Shown here piece after piece: positions 45,894-47,459 of a stretch of 47,459 nucleotides of DNA. The stretch covers positions 1 to 47,459 of the forward strand of contig JADGJT010000166.1 of NCBI GenBank assembly GCA_027604005.1, written 5' to 3'. The notes beneath the pieces were generated by a model that was given only the letters and a program-made list of their open reading frames with translations, searched no databases and had not been told where the DNA came from. This DNA is from Dinochytrium kinnereticum. Lineage: Eukaryota > Chytridiomycota > Chytridiomycetes > Chytridiales > Chytridiaceae. Numbering within the stretch: position 1 is the stretch's first letter; each line of letters starts with the position of its first letter. A program made the position numbers and the translations under genes.

Positions 45894-47245
45894 ATGGAAC
45901 GCTACAAGACCATTGGAAAGGTGAAGACAATATCATTGGCCATCGTTGCTGACTTCTCTCAATCGCAAGATAGGTGAAGGGGCTCATGGTAAGGAAAACA
46001 CATTCATCAAGGAAGAACTGCTGATTCAGAGTTTTAAGGTGTGGTCCTTAAAGCCAAATTCGTCCCATCTGGCGAAACAGTCGCCTTAAAAAAGGTCCCC
46101 CTCCGCAAACTCGAGGACGGCATTCCCAACACCATCCTCCGCGAAATAAAAGCCCTTCAAATAATCGACCACCAAAACGTATTCCCTACGCCCCTTCCCC
46201 CCCCGAAAGAGAAAAGCATCTAACCACCTCGACTTCAGGTTGTGAAACTCCGCGAAGTCTTCCCATCCGGCGCCTCCTTTGTCCTCGTCTTTGAGTACAT
46301 GCTGTCAGACCTCGCCGAAGTCCTTAGGAACGCTACTCAGCCATTGACAGAAGCGCAAGTGAAGGCTTACATGCTCATGTTGTTGAGTGGGGTTGCGTAT
46401 TGCCATGAGAATGCAATCATGCATAGGGATTTGAAGCCAGCGAATTTGTTGATTTCGCCGAGCGGGGTGCTGAAGTTGGCGGATTTTGGACTGGCTAGAG
46501 TTCATCAAAGGGATGTTAAAGGGCGGCCTTACAGTCATCAGGTCGCTACCAGGTTTGTTGATTAATGATCGGTTGTTTGTCTTTCCCTTGGAAACTCAAG
46601 AGTTTTTTATTTATAGGTGGTATCGAGCACCCGAGTTACTTTACGGTGCGCGGATATACGATGCTGGAGTGGACTTGTGGGCCGTAGGATGCATATTCGG
46701 GGAGCTATTGAACCATTCTCCTATATTTCCTGGCCAAAACGACATTGACCAGCTTTACTGCGTTTTGAGTATCTTGGGTGTGCCGTCGGCAGAAGTTTGG
46801 CCTGTAAGCCGTCCCGTTCAGTCATTCGGGAAGCATCAATCTAATATTTTAAACATTGACAGGAAATGGAATCCTTACCAGATTACAACAAAATCCAATT
46901 CCCTCAAATGCCTGGTGTTTCGATGTCAAGAGTCTGCCCGGATGCTTCCCAGGAAGCAGTGGAGTTGCTGAAGAAGTTTTTGGTCTATCGAAGTGTGAAG
47001 AGGATCTCTGCAAAAGAGGTAAGTGACGCTTTGTAATTTGTGTAGATCAATGCTTGCATCTCTTGTTTAGATTTGACTAACCTCCATGAATTGCGCAGGC
47101 GTTACTTGATCCTTATTTCTTTAATCGACCTCTTCCGGCACATCACCTTGAGCTACCAATTCCACAAAGACAAGTCAAAGAGCAATTTGATGTGGATCGG
47201 CCGTTGGATTTTTCAGTTTTCTTGCCTGTAGACGCGGCGGCTTAA
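45894..47245 (+). CDS. CDK20: CDK20 (CCRK), cilium-related protein kinase
   Basis: Seven exons: 45894-45920, 45970-45988 (19 nt), 46039-46178, 46239-46552, 46617-46803, 46863-47018 and 47099-47245. They give 329 aa, with the stop at 47243-47245. Motifs: P-loop IGEGAHG, encoded across the micro-exon; VALKK with the catalytic Lys; [11 protein letters not shown] in place of [27 protein letters not shown]-loop [31 protein letters not shown] near the end. [15 protein letters not shown] and PLPAHxxELPIPQR distinguish CDK20 from other CDKs. The animal and Chlamydomonas (LF2) homologs control cilium/flagellum length through MAK/ICK-type kinases. It fits with CC2D2A in the same window. Confidence 0.94.
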
Positions 47246-47459
47246 GTTCTTGTAAATAGTGTTTCGGCGTGTGGCGTTTTGCTCTCGAGCGTTTGTAAAA
47301 GATCACCTGTAAATAAGAATTTATAAATACATGGGTTGGAAAGAAAAAGTGCACTAATTTAATTCATAACGTGCAGCAGGATATTTTGAAGAGTAAATTT
47401 ATTAGGTTCTGGTTATCAAAATAAATCATAAAATGGGACTACAATCTTTACAGCTTCGC
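47246..47459. other. 3' flank of CDK20
   Basis: AT-rich sequence with AATAAG/AATAAA-like hexamers. No gene seen before the window ends. Confidence 0.5.

Overview
The window is nuclear DNA of a fungus, most likely a zoosporic (flagellated, chytrid-like) one. Genes are dense and rich in short GT-AG introns (about 45-115 nt, many with CTAAC-like branch sites about 20 nt before the AG). It carries fungal families (two velvet regulators, a fungal-type amino-acid transporter, an F-box protein, single-pass surface proteins) next to genes normally kept only by organisms with cilia: CC2D2A (transition zone) and CDK20/CCRK (flagellum-length kinase). RTEL1, which to my knowledge is missing from most Dikarya, is also present. 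All exon models were read by eye from splice motifs, phase and family resemblance, so boundaries may be off by a few bases.

Layout. 1-3334 (-): one apparent gene joining a nucleotidyltransferase-like module to a zinc-cysteine/SDR module, cut by the window edge. 3690-4622 (-) hypothetical acidic protein, divergent from 4732-5618 (+) WW-domain protein. 5985-13212 (+) CC2D2A. 13564-16180 (-) signal-peptide, single-pass membrane protein with a Pro/Tyr-rich tail. 16577-20742 (-) Aa_trans (AAAP) transporter with a very long loop before its last membrane span. 21095-25664 (-) RTEL1 helicase. 26196-28088 (+) PLP-dependent cysteine desulfurase-like protein. 28488-31925 (+) single-pass membrane protein with a huge disordered tail.

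31926-41046 is a gene-poor, AT-richer interval containing two tandem velvet-domain genes on the minus strand (33705-about 34639, interrupted by a 98-N assembly gap, and 37152-38822). Their five alignable exons share identical intron positions and phases. The remainder of this interval holds only weak ORFs and short repeats.

41047-47459 is dense again: secreted/TM protein (41047-42019), F-box protein (42104-44047), ribosomal protein eL37 (44259-44956), FAM32A (45323-45829, -) and CDK20 (45894-47245, +). FAM32A and CDK20 start only 64 bp apart.

Two independent genes (CC2D2A, CDK20) tie the organism to cilium assembly. The velvet pair suggests duplicated developmental transcription regulators. 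Most others are housekeeping (RTEL1 genome stability, eL37 translation, FAM32A splicing).
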